From NCBI GenBank assembly GCA_016793415.1, contig JAEUMC010000332.1, positions 1-5,941 of the forward strand: 5,941 nt of DNA. Direction: 5' to 3'. Below, piece by piece: positions 1 through 5,941 of the stretch. The position numbers and the translations under genes are program-made. The notes under the pieces are model-generated. The model worked only from the letters and a program-made list of their open reading frames with translations. It was not told where the DNA came from and did no database searches. The first letter of the stretch is position 1. Each line of letters opens with the position of its first letter. This DNA comes from Devosia sp. (GTDB taxonomy: Bacteria > Pseudomonadota > Alphaproteobacteria > Rhizobiales > Devosiaceae).

Positions 1-283
1 CCTTGATCTCACCGTCGGCCACCTGCATGCCGGCGGCGCCGGTGGGGGCAAGACCGAGCGGCAACGATACCGGCTGGCCCAGCATGGTGGTCGAAAGGCT
101 GCGGCTTGAGATGTCGCGGCCGACCCGCTGCTCGACGCGGATCCTCGCGAAATCGGAGCTGTTCTCCCGGTAGCTCTGTTCGGTGTAGGCGCCGGAATCG
201 GCATACTGGAAGAACATCCTGGGGACGCGGCGCTCGGCCACGCGCTTGAAGTCGTCGACGGTCAGCAACCGATCGAGACGCAT
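1..283 (-). CDS. FMN-dependent alpha-hydroxy-acid oxidase/dehydrogenase (LldD/glycolate oxidase family), N-terminal part
   Basis: This is the first 94 residues of an enzyme that oxidises an L-2-hydroxy acid to the 2-oxo acid with bound FMN. The frame is open to the window edge, so the gene is 3'-truncated here; family members are usually 350-400 residues. Seen: an N-terminal helix (LLTVDDFKRVAERRVPRMFF, residues 6-25), then YADSGAY (27-33), whose Tyr27 matches the carboxylate-binding tyrosine of the family, then SLSTTMLGQ (62-70) and APTG (79-82), the first FMN-contacting strand. The text closely parallels E. coli LldD (HYMDGGAY, APVG). The FMN-binding lysine and catalytic His/Arg lie beyond the window. 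The ATG at 283 starts 5 bp after the stop of the upstream gene and has a GGGAGA motif 9 nt before it. Substrate is open: lactate, mandelate, glycolate or a pathway-specific hydroxy acid. Family call is firm, substrate is not. Confidence 0.9.
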   Translation of the reverse strand, partial: MRLDRLLTVDDFKRVAERRVPRMFFQYADSGAYTEQSYRENSSDFARIRVEQRVGRDISSRSLSTTMLGQPVSLPLGLAPTGAAGMQVADGEIK

Positions 284-288
284 GTTTG

Positions 289-1197
289 TCAGTCTCCCGA
301 GACGAACCAGCGCATGTCGTAGCGATGCGTGCTGCGATCGAAGGCGAGGGTATAGGGGTCGCAGCGCCAGCGCTCGACCTGGCCATCGGTGCGCGCCACC
401 AGCCAGCAGAAGTCCCAGCCACCGGACTCGTAGCGCAGCGGGATGGCCGGCTTGATGCGCACCGCCGGATGGGTGCCGGTGATGAAGAGCTTCTGCTCGG
501 TGTAATAGTAGCAGGAGCCGCAATGGATGAAGGCTTCGTGCTCGGGCGCCGTCTCGCCCGGCGGCACCAGTCCGACGCCGAACTTGCTGATCGCCACCTT
601 GACCGGCGCGCCGCGCAGGAACGCCTCATTGAGTGCCTCGACCGAGCCGGAGATCGGCCGCCCGGTGTGATCGTGCGCCAGCACTTCGCGCCAGCGGTCG
701 TTGACCATGAAGCGGTAGCTGTCGAAATCGTAGACGAAGTTGCTCGAGGGCGCGTTGGTGCCGGCGTCGAAACTGTCGAACTGATGGTAGCGCGGCATGT
801 CGGACATGTCGTCGAGCGGCGAGGGCCCACGCGTTCCGGTCGGCGGCTGGCCGTCGAGATAGGGGCGGGCGATCGCCTGGGTGCCATCCTGATTGTAGAG
901 GAAGAACGACATCGAGGGACGCGGGCCGAAGCCTTCGGGCAGTTCCACCGGCATGCGCAGCGTCATGATGCCCGCCGCCCAGCGATCGTCGAGCAGCCAG
1001 GTCTGGCGGAACTCGGCGACCTCCTCGATCAGCTCGTTGCTGCTGGATTTGGTGTCGATGTGCTCGTTGTGGCGGAACGCCGTGCCGATGCGGAGATCCG
1101 CCCCGCGCCGGATGGCGTCCACCAGGTCGGTGGTGCTGCCGCTGCGGACCGAGCGGTCCGAGTTCAGCGTCAGCACCGTGCGAAGCGTTCCCCCCAT
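289..1197 (-). CDS. Unrecognised 302-residue protein with two copies of one domain
   Basis: I do not recognise the family. It reads as a real gene: ATG at 1197 with GAGGGAG 7 nt before it, short junctions on both sides (14 bp and 5 bp), and a composition rich in Trp, Tyr, Phe and Cys that is unlike the Arg/Ala-rich shadow frames. There is no signal peptide, no membrane segment and no P-loop, so it is probably cytoplasmic. Residues 6-38 and 170-202 align without gaps with 11 identities in 33 (R..VL, then SGS, then L..A..RGA followed by a hydrophobic/basic strand), pointing to an internal duplication. Each copy later has an aromatic strand followed by a DG turn (SFFLYNQDG at 97-105; DFCWLVARTDG at 262-272). 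Conserved-looking polar residues include His43, Glu45 and His46 (FRHNEH), Cys226 and Cys229 (HCGSC), and Cys264 and Cys279. Position between a lyase and an FMN oxidase suggests a role in the same catabolic route, but no function can be assigned. Confidence 0.85.
   Translation of the reverse strand: MGGTLRTVLTLNSDRSVRSGSTTDLVDAIRRGADLRIGTAFRHNEHIDTKSSSNELIEEVAEFRQTWLLDDRWAAGIMTLRMPVELPEGFGPRPSMSFFLYNQDGTQAIARPYLDGQPPTGTRGPSPLDDMSDMPRYHQFDSFDAGTNAPSSNFVYDFDSYRFMVNDRWREVLAHDHTGRPISGSVEALNEAFLRGAPVKVAISKFGVGLVPPGETAPEHEAFIHCGSCYYYTEQKLFITGTHPAVRIKPAIPLRYESGGWDFCWLVARTDGQVERWRCDPYTLAFDRSTHRYDMRWFVSGD
293..298 (-). promoter_or_regulatory. Ribosome binding site of the alpha-hydroxy-acid oxidase gene
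   Basis: GGGAGA on the minus strand, 9 nt before the ATG at 283. It lies inside the last codons of the upstream gene, immediately before that gene's TGA, which suggests translational coupling. It supports the start at 283, which also aligns with the family N-terminus. Confidence 0.6.
592..1182 (-). repeat. Protein-level internal duplication in the unrecognised gene
   Basis: The codons for residues 6-38 (1182-1084) and 170-202 (690-592) encode similar segments at a constant offset of 164 residues. Identical positions are R6/R170, V8/V172, L9/L173, S19/S183, G20/G184, S21/S185, L25/L189, A28/A192, R31/R195, G32/G196 and A33/A197, with conservative pairs at D27/E191, L35/V199, R36/K200 and I37/V201. 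The similarity appears to continue with small gaps to the aromatic DG strand of each half. It is a diverged duplication, not a DNA repeat. The alignment was made by eye. Confidence 0.6.
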
Positions 1198-1204
1198 CGC
1201 TTCG

Positions 1205-1213
1205 CTCCCTCTC
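1205..1213 (-). promoter_or_regulatory. Ribosome binding site of the unrecognised gene
   Basis: GAGAGGGAG on the minus strand, ending 7 nt before the ATG at 1197. It begins within the TGA of the upstream lyase gene. It is the strongest argument that this frame, and not the long antisense frame, is the translated one. Confidence 0.65.
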
Positions 1214-2138
1214 AGAGCGCGTCGAGGAAGGCGACGCCCTTGAGCTTGCGCTCATCACGCAGCCCGCGGAACTCGGCTTTCAGCTTGTCGTCGGCCGCCT
1301 GGTCGATGAAGCCGCCGAGCGGCTTCCTGGCATAGCCGGCGTCGCACCCCATCCAGGCCATGGCGCGCTTGATCGAGGGGATGCCGCCGCGGCCGAGCGA
1401 GAAGAAGATCACGGCATTGCCGATCTCCTGCAGGCGCTTGGCCTCCTTCAGGTTGCCGGCCGCCACGGCATCGCGCAGCGCCAGCCAGATCTCGGGCATC
1501 GAATTGTAGAACGAGCCGATAATGCCGTCGGCGCCGAAGCTCAGACCCGACATCGCCATCTCGTCGGCGCCGGAATAGACGATGAAGTCCTGCCCGATCT
1601 CTTCCTTGATGCGAATGATGTCGTGATGCGTGGTGGCGGTGTACTTGACCCCGGCGACGCCATCGATCGACGACAGCCGCTTGATCATGTCGAAGCCGAG
1701 CGCCGCCATCGGCACGTTGTAGGCGATCATCGGCAACTTGGTCGAACGGGTGATGTCGACATAATAGCCGTGGATCTGGTCGGCGGAAAAACCCCAGTAG
1801 ATCGGCGGCACCGAAGAGATGGCGTCGACGCCGGCACGCTCGGCGTGCTGCGCCAGATCGATGGAGTGGAAGGTGCTGATGGCGCCGATATGGGCGATCA
1901 CCGGGACACGGCCGCGGGTCTCCTGCATGGTCACTTCGACGACGCGCTTGCGCTCCTCGGGCGACATCAGGAACGACTCGCCGGTCGAGCCGGTGATGTA
2001 GAGCCCCTCGACCTTGCGCTCGATGAGGAAGTTGACGACGGCGCGCAGGCGCTTCTCGTCGAGCTTCTCGTGCTCGTCGAACGGGGTCACCATCGCCGGA
2101 AGGACGCCGGTGATGGACTTGATATCGAAGGCGGGCAT
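1212..2138 (-). CDS. DHDPS/N-acetylneuraminate lyase superfamily aldolase, NAL-like
   Basis: A 308-residue class I aldolase of the usual family length, forming a Schiff base with a 2-oxo acid to cleave or build pyruvate adducts; cytoplasmic TIM barrel. Seen: GSTGES (50-55) for carboxylate binding, Tyr114 in PPIYWGFS, catalytic Tyr140 in YNVP (140-143), Schiff-base Lys165 in GVKYT with Thr167, then SGADE (189-193) and IGSFYN (207-212). Against E. coli NanA these correspond to Ser47/Thr48, Tyr137, Lys165, Thr167, Asp191/Glu192 and Ser208, the residues that hold the sialic acid chain. True DapA has GTTGE and an Arg shortly after YNVP for aspartate semialdehyde; here that stretch is PMAALG with no Arg. 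So it is probably a catabolic lyase for a sialic-acid-like or other 2-keto-3-deoxy acid, though databases may label it dihydrodipicolinate synthase. The ATG at 2138 has GGAG 6 nt upstream (2145-2148). It follows the transporter ATPase by 33 bp, the widest gap in the operon. Confidence 0.92.
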   Translation of the reverse strand: MPAFDIKSITGVLPAMVTPFDEHEKLDEKRLRAVVNFLIERKVEGLYITGSTGESFLMSPEERKRVVEVTMQETRGRVPVIAHIGAISTFHSIDLAQHAERAGVDAISSVPPIYWGFSADQIHGYYVDITRSTKLPMIAYNVPMAALGFDMIKRLSSIDGVAGVKYTATTHHDIIRIKEEIGQDFIVYSGADEMAMSGLSFGADGIIGSFYNSMPEIWLALRDAVAAGNLKEAKRLQEIGNAVIFFSLGRGGIPSIKRAMAWMGCDAGYARKPLGGFIDQAADDKLKAEFRGLRDERKLKGVAFLDAL

Positions 2139-2171
2139 TTGGGGCTCCGTTGGGGGGCTGGCGCCGGGCGA

Positions 2172-3209
2172 TCAGGCCGCGGCTTCTTGAGCGTCGATGA
2201 GGTGGCAGGCGGCGTAGTGGTCGTCACGGCCGTCGATGGAGTAGCGCTTCAGCGGCGGGACCGTGGTCTTGCAGACATCCTGGCGGAAGCGGCAGCGCGG
2301 GTGGAACGGGCAGCCGGACGGCGGGTTGACCGGGCTCGGCACATCGCCCTCGAGCACCACGCGATTGCTCTTCCGATCGAGATCGGCGACCGGAATGGCC
2401 GAGAGCAGTGCCTGGGTGTAGGGGTGGAGCTTGCGCTCGAACAGATCCTCGGAGCGGCAGAGCTCGACGATCCGGCCCAGATACATCACCGCGACGCGGT
2501 CGCAGATGAACTCGGTGACGCTGAGATCGTGGGTGATGAACACATAGGTGAGGTTGCGCTCGCGCTTCAGCCGCATCAGCAGCTCCAGCACCTGGGCGCG
2601 GATCGACACGTCGAGCGCACTCACCGCCTCGTCGCAGACGATCAGTTCCGGGTTGACGCTGAGCGCCCGGGCGATGCCGATGCGCTGGCGCTGGCCGCCG
2701 GAGAACTCGTGCGGGTAGCGATCCATGTATTCGCGCCGCATGTTCACCGCTTCGAGCAGGTCGCCGATGATCTTGCGGCGCTCCTCGCGGCTCTTGATGC
2801 CGTATTTGGTCAGCGGGTCCTCGAGCGAGCCGAAGATGGTGAAGGCCGGATTGAGCGAGGAATGCGGATCCTGGAAGACGATCTGCAGGCGCTTGCGGTA
2901 GGCGTGCAGTTCCTTGTCGCTGAGCTTGGTGAGATCGGCGGTGGCTTCGGCGCCCGAATAGGTGATCTCGCCCTCGGTGGCGCGCACCAGCTGCAGGATG
3001 GTCTTGCCGAGCGTGGTCTTGCCGCAGCCGCTCTCGCCGACGAGACCGAGCACCTCGCCGCGATAGATCTCGAGATCGACGCCATCGACCGCCTTCACCT
3101 GCGCCACGGTGCGGCGCAGCACGCCGGCCTTGACCGGGAAATGCGCCTTCACCCCCTTGAGGCTGAGGATGACGTCACCCGGTTCTTGCGCTTCAGTTGC
3201 GGACGCCAT
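2172..3209 (-). CDS. Peptide-type ABC transporter ATP-binding protein, DppF/OppF family
   Basis: One of two ATPases that power an Opp/Dpp-type importer from the cytoplasmic face; 345 residues, full length. Seen: Walker A GESGCGKT (58-65), Q-loop Gln113 in FQDP, signature FSGGQRQR (169-176), Walker B LIVCDE (189-194), D-loop SALD (197-200) and switch His227 in ITHD. All catalytic residues are present, so it should hydrolyse ATP. The C-terminal oligopeptide-transporter extension begins near LHPYTQALL (261-269) and carries four cysteines (300, 306, 313, 335), the pattern that in mycobacterial Opp/Dpp ATPases holds a [4Fe-4S] cluster. The ATG at 3209 lies inside the end of the partner ATPase gene (17 bp overlap) and has GAGGAG 7 nt upstream, so translation is probably coupled and the pair made in equal amounts. 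FSGGQ, rather than the partner's SGGM, fits the F-type subunit. The substrate cannot be read from the ATPase. Confidence 0.96.
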   Translation of the reverse strand: MASATEAQEPGDVILSLKGVKAHFPVKAGVLRRTVAQVKAVDGVDLEIYRGEVLGLVGESGCGKTTLGKTILQLVRATEGEITYSGAEATADLTKLSDKELHAYRKRLQIVFQDPHSSLNPAFTIFGSLEDPLTKYGIKSREERRKIIGDLLEAVNMRREYMDRYPHEFSGGQRQRIGIARALSVNPELIVCDEAVSALDVSIRAQVLELLMRLKRERNLTYVFITHDLSVTEFICDRVAVMYLGRIVELCRSEDLFERKLHPYTQALLSAIPVADLDRKSNRVVLEGDVPSPVNPPSGCPFHPRCRFRQDVCKTTVPPLKRYSIDGRDDHYAACHLIDAQEAAA

Positions 3210-4227
3210 TGGCGAACTCCTCGTGGCGCACGCACATCACGCGATGCGTGGGGGACAGTTGGGTCTCGGCCGGCAGCGCGGCTTCGCAGGCATCGAGCTT
3301 GTAGGCGCAACGATCGGCGAACTGGCAGCCCTTGGGCCGGTTGAATGGATCGGGAGTGGAGCCCGGGATGGCGCGGATGTCCTGGTTCTTGCCGCGACCC
3401 AGCACCGGCACGGAATCGAGCAGTGCGCGGGTGTAGGGGTGGCTGGGACGGCGCAGCACCTCGTCGACGGTGCCGGCTTCGACGATATTGCCCATGTACA
3501 TGACGGCGACATCGTCAGCGAGTTCGGCCACCACGCCCATGTCGTGGGTGATCAGCATGATGGCGGTGCCGTGCTCGCGCTTCAGCGTCGCCATCAGCTC
3601 GAAGATCTGCGCCTGGATGGTGACGTCGAGCGCCGTGGTCGGTTCGTCGGCGATCAGGATCTTCGGGTTGCAGGCCATGGCCATGGCGATCATGGCGCGC
3701 TGGCGCATGCCGCCCGAGAACTGGTGCGGGAACTGCTCGACCCGCCGCTCCGGCGCCGGAATGCCCATCGAGCGCAAGAGGTCGATGGCCTTGTCCAGCA
3801 GTTGCCGGCCGCGCATGGCGGTGTGGTAGCGGAGGTTCTCGACGATCTGGAAACCGATGGTGAAAACCGGGTTCAGCGCCGTCATCGGGTCCTGGAAGAT
3901 CATGGCGATCTCGGAGCCGCGGATCGAGCGCATCGCCTTGCCGTTGCGCTCCAGCGTATCGAGCCGGATATCGCCGCGCTCCGAGTGATAGACGATCTCG
4001 CCGTCCTCGATGCGCGACAGCGTCGGCAGCAACTGCATGATCGCCGAGGCGGTGACGGATTTGCCGCAGCCGCTTTCGCCGACGATGCAGAGGGTCTTGC
4101 CCTTCTTGATCTCGAACGAGACGCCGTTCACCGCCTTGTTGCAGCGCTTGTTGGTGTAAAAGAAGGTCTTGAGGTCGCGCACGCTGAGCGCAACGTCGTT
4201 GACCGGCAGCTGAGTGGTGGTGGTCAT
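3193..4227 (-). CDS. Peptide-type ABC transporter ATP-binding protein, DppD/OppD family
   Basis: Second ATPase of the importer, 344 residues. Seen: Walker A GESGCGKS (50-57), Gln112 in FQDP, signature SGGMRQR (171-177), Walker B ILIADE (190-195), D-loop TALD (198-201) and switch His228 in ITHD. SGGMRQR with [11 protein letters not shown] is typical of the D-type subunit. The C-terminal extension starts near SHPYTRALL (262-270) and has cysteines at 301, 307, 314 and 332, the candidate iron-sulfur motif also present in the partner. The frame is open far upstream to 4623, but that part is a shadow of the DppC-type permease. The ATG at 4227, 5 bp after the permease stop, gives the family's usual N-terminus (a short tail then [10 protein letters not shown] at 14-23). 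Its ribosome binding site is weak (CAGGG about 10 nt upstream), so it may rely on re-initiation after the permease. Its end overlaps the start of the DppF-type gene. Confidence 0.95.
   Translation of the reverse strand: MTTTTQLPVNDVALSVRDLKTFFYTNKRCNKAVNGVSFEIKKGKTLCIVGESGCGKSVTASAIMQLLPTLSRIEDGEIVYHSERGDIRLDTLERNGKAMRSIRGSEIAMIFQDPMTALNPVFTIGFQIVENLRYHTAMRGRQLLDKAIDLLRSMGIPAPERRVEQFPHQFSGGMRQRAMIAMAMACNPKILIADEPTTALDVTIQAQIFELMATLKREHGTAIMLITHDMGVVAELADDVAVMYMGNIVEAGTVDEVLRRPSHPYTRALLDSVPVLGRGKNQDIRAIPGSTPDPFNRPKGCQFADRCAYKLDACEAALPAETQLSPTHRVMCVRHEEFANGVRN
3217..3222 (-). promoter_or_regulatory. Ribosome binding site of the DppF-type gene, inside the DppD-type gene
   Basis: GAGGAG on the minus strand, 7 nt before the ATG at 3209. 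It lies within the coding end of the preceding ATPase gene, making the two genes overlap and fixing the start. Confidence 0.7.
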
Positions 4228-4232
4228 CTGGG

Positions 4233-5168
4233 TCAGCCCTGCTGCGTCGGGTCGGTGGCGTCGCGGAGGCCATCGCCGATGAAGTTGACGCTCAGGACGA
4301 AGAGCGAAATCGTCGTGCCCACCGGCAGCCAGATCCACCAGTTGTTCTGCAGCACCCCGAGATCCTGCGCGACATTGAGGATGTTGCCCCAGGTGGCGAT
4401 GTTCATCGGCACGCCCAGCCCGAGGAAGCTCAAGCCGGCTTCGGCGAGGATGAAGGCGGCGGTCGAGAGCGTGATGTTGACCATGATCGGCCCGAGCGCA
4501 TTGGGGAGGATGTGCTTGAAACAGATCAGCGGCACGGAAAGCCCGAAGCTCCGCAGCGCCTGCACATACTCTTCCTCGCGCAGCGACAGCATGCTGGCGC
4601 GGGCGAGGCGATAGATGCCGCACCAGCCGCCGAGGATGAAGATGATCATGATGTTGCTGAGCGACTGGCCGAGGATCGAGACCAGCATCAGCACCAGGAT
4701 CAGCTCCGGGAAGGCCATGATGATCTCGGAGATGCGCATGCAGACCGCATCGAACCAGCCGCCGACATAGCCGGCATAGCAGCCGACGATCACCCCGATG
4801 ATGGCCGAGACCACGGCGCTGCCGAGCCCGACCAGAATGGAGATACGGCCGCCATAGAGCACGCGGGCAAATACATCACGCCCGGTCTTGTCAGTGCCGA
4901 ACCAGTGCTCCCAGGAGGGCGGCTGCAGCATGGCGCGCAAGTTGATCTTGGTCGGATCCCACGGCGTCAGCAGCGGGGCGAAGATCGCGGCAAGGAGGAT
5001 GATGGAGAACACCACCAGCCCGACCACCGCCAGCCGGTTGCTCATGAACTTGCGTACCAGCCGGCTGCCGGTCGGGTGCTTGAGCCGGCCGGCTTCCTCG
5101 AGGGCGCGGATGCGATCGAAGCGGCGGTCGAACCGGTTGCGGCGGCGGGGGATATCGGCGAGGGCCAT
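4233..5168 (-). CDS. Peptide-type ABC transporter permease, DppC/OppC family
   Basis: Inner-membrane subunit forming half of the translocation channel; 311 residues, full length. Seen: a basic cytoplasmic N-terminus (1-45), the first membrane helix at about 46-66, the family hallmark HWFGTDKTGRDVFARVLYGG (88-107), helices at about 109-132, 148-167, 171-186, 225-250 and 280-298, the EAA-type ATPase-coupling loop at about 200-223 (Gly209, ending HILPN), LSFLGLGV (246-253), and the standard ending NFIGDGLRDATDP (295-307). The open frame runs to 5915, but the extension is the shadow of the DppB-type gene. The ATG at 5168 has GGGGA 7 nt upstream and begins 2 bp after the DppB-type stop, so coupling is likely. 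It should pair with the DppB-type permease and the two ATPases. Confidence 0.95.
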   Translation of the reverse strand: MALADIPRRRNRFDRRFDRIRALEEAGRLKHPTGSRLVRKFMSNRLAVVGLVVFSIILLAAIFAPLLTPWDPTKINLRAMLQPPSWEHWFGTDKTGRDVFARVLYGGRISILVGLGSAVVSAIIGVIVGCYAGYVGGWFDAVCMRISEIIMAFPELILVLMLVSILGQSLSNIMIIFILGGWCGIYRLARASMLSLREEEYVQALRSFGLSVPLICFKHILPNALGPIMVNITLSTAAFILAEAGLSFLGLGVPMNIATWGNILNVAQDLGVLQNNWWIWLPVGTTISLFVLSVNFIGDGLRDATDPTQQG

Positions 5169-5170
5169 GG

Positions 5171-5941
5171 CTAGTTCCCCAACCGGACGCGTGGATCGAT
5201 GATGGCGGTGAGCACGTCGATGACGACGCTGACCACCAGCACGGTGACCACCGAGATCAGCGCGATGGCCATCACCACCGGATAATCCTGGTTGCGCACC
5301 GAAAGGACGAACAGGCTGCCGACGCCGGGCCACTGGAACACCTGCTCGACAATCACCGAGCCGCCGATCAGCGCCGGCAGGCGGAAGCCGATCAGCACCA
5401 CCACGGGTGTGAGCGCGACGCGAAAGCCGTGCAGCAGGTTGACCCGCCATTCGGGCAGGCCCTTGGAGCGGGCGGTCTTGATGAAATCCTTGTTCAGCGC
5501 ATCGAGCATGGCGGCGCGCGCATAGCGCATGACGCCGGCCGTCATCATGATCGACAGCACCAGCGACGGCATCACCAGGTGCGGCAGCCGATCCCAGAAG
5601 GTGATGTATTGCGGCATCGAGCGGCCGCCGACCGGCAGCCAGCCGAGGTTGAGCGCGAACACGGTGATGGCGACGAGGCCGAAGAAGAATTCGGGAATGG
5701 AGACCCCAACCATGCCGACCACGGTGAGCGTGTTGTCGGTGGCGGTGCCGCGCTTGAGCGCGCTGATGATGCCGAGGATGGAGCCGAAAACGGTCGAGAG
5801 CAGCAGCGCTACGGCGGCGAGCTCCAACGTCGCGGGCAGGCGCCGCGCCAACAGGTCCGAGATCGGCACGCCGCCGGTCAGGGTGTAGCCGAAATTGCCC
5901 TGCAACAGGCCCCACAGCCAGATGAAATAGCGCACGAACAG
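5171..5941 (-). CDS. Peptide-type ABC transporter permease, DppB/OppB family, 5'-truncated by the window
   Basis: Other half of the membrane channel. 256 residues are visible and the frame stays open to the edge. The family is normally about 305-340 residues, so roughly 50-80 N-terminal residues including the first membrane helix lie beyond 5941. A GTG at 5935 could start the frame but falls in the middle of the conserved region (VRYFIWLWGLLQGNFGYT), so it is not the start. Counting from the first visible residue: LPATLELA (35-42), helices at about 37-61, 72-98, 122-138, 175-197 and 221-247, the coupling loop KDFIKTARSKGL (151-162), EQVFQWPGVGSL (199-210), NQDYPVV (217-223), and the ending IDPRVRLGN (248-256). 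This is the first visible gene of the operon. The substrate-binding protein expected for this transporter class is absent from the window and should lie upstream. Confidence 0.94.
   Translation of the reverse strand: MFVRYFIWLWGLLQGNFGYTLTGGVPISDLLARRLPATLELAAVALLLSTVFGSILGIISALKRGTATDNTLTVVGMVGVSIPEFFFGLVAITVFALNLGWLPVGGRSMPQYITFWDRLPHLVMPSLVLSIMMTAGVMRYARAAMLDALNKDFIKTARSKGLPEWRVNLLHGFRVALTPVVVLIGFRLPALIGGSVIVEQVFQWPGVGSLFVLSVRNQDYPVVMAIALISVVTVLVVSVVIDVLTAIIDPRVRLGN

Noticed and set aside
9..887. 292-codon minus-strand frame overlapping the oxidase and the unrecognised gene
   Set aside because: Its product is a Ser/Arg/Pro/Thr-rich out-of-frame translation that overlaps two better-supported genes.
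286..1335. 349-codon open frame on the plus strand opposite the unrecognised gene
   Set aside because: Because the minus-strand gene is unrecognised, this was considered seriously. The minus frame has a good ribosome binding site, operon-compatible junctions and protein-like composition; the plus frame is Arg/Ala-rich and runs into the end of the well-supported lyase gene.
1212..2138. Lysine-biosynthetic DapA
   Set aside because: It has GSTGE instead of GTTGE and lacks the Arg after YNVP that binds aspartate semialdehyde in DapA, while the NanA-type Asp/Glu/Ser positions are present. The transporter-operon context also argues for catabolism.
2139..2171. Possible hairpin or terminator in the 33 bp gap before the lyase gene
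   Set aside because: There is a short GGCGCC palindrome and a repeated GGGGCT-like motif, but no stable stem followed by a T-run; the motif pair is in direct orientation and just reflects G/C-rich sequence.
1623..3344. 573-codon open frame on the plus strand
   Set aside because: It lies antisense to the lyase and the DppF-type ATPase, both of which have clear motifs. Its product is Asp/Arg/Ala/His-rich low-information sequence with no recognisable domain, typical of the antisense of GC-rich genes.
3109..4614. 501-codon open frame on the plus strand
   Set aside because: It is antisense to the DppD-type ATPase and the neighbouring permease, whose motifs are unambiguous.
4228..4623. Upstream extension of the DppD-type ATPase to 4623
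   Set aside because: The extension overlaps the conserved C-terminal part of the DppC-type permease in another frame and does not resemble an ATPase N-terminus; the ATG at 4227 fits the family.
5933..5935. GTG as the start of the DppB-type permease
   Set aside because: The frame stays open to the edge, and the codon lies within sequence conserved in the family after the first membrane helix; the gene simply continues outside the window.

Overview
The window is one tightly packed operon-like block read entirely on the minus strand, so transcription runs from high to low coordinates. Base composition is GC-rich (about 60-65% by eye) and the reading frames carry the usual antisense shadow ORFs of high-GC genomes. 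Gene content and protein style (Opp/Dpp-type ABC transporter, lactate-dehydrogenase-like FMN enzyme, lyase of the DHDPS/NAL superfamily) suggest an alphaproteobacterium, probably of the Rhizobiales/Hyphomicrobiales. That placement is inference; there is no rRNA or other marker gene here.

Layout in transcription order. (1) 5941-5171: inner-membrane permease of the DppB type, lacking its N-terminus at the window edge. (2) 5168-4233: second permease, DppC type. (3) 4227-3193: ATPase, DppD type. (4) 3209-2172: ATPase, DppF type, overlapping the previous gene by 17 bp. (5) 2138-1212: pyruvate-forming aldolase/lyase of the DHDPS/NAL superfamily, with active-site residues closer to N-acetylneuraminate lyase than to DapA. 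(6) 1197-289: a 302-residue protein I do not recognise, apparently built from two copies of one domain. (7) 283-1: the first 94 residues of an FMN-dependent alpha-hydroxy-acid oxidase/dehydrogenase, cut by the other window edge. Junctions are 2 bp, 5 bp, -17 bp, 33 bp, 14 bp and 5 bp, so co-transcription and partial translational coupling are likely. No gene-free stretch exceeds 33 bp, and I see no internal promoter, terminator, RNA gene, mobile element or CRISPR array.

Working model (inference): the transporter, whose periplasmic binding protein should lie upstream of position 5941, imports a small solute. The three downstream enzymes process it. An alpha-hydroxy-acid oxidase makes 2-oxo acids and an NAL-type lyase cleaves 2-oxo acids to pyruvate plus an aldehyde or amino sugar, so the two could act in series. 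Peptide-family ABC transporters are known to carry sialic acid in some bacteria (Haemophilus ducreyi SatABCD, Corynebacterium glutamicum SiaEFGI), so a sialic-acid-like or other 2-keto-3-deoxy-acid substrate is a real alternative to peptides. The most novel item is the unrecognised duplicated-domain protein between the lyase and the oxidase.
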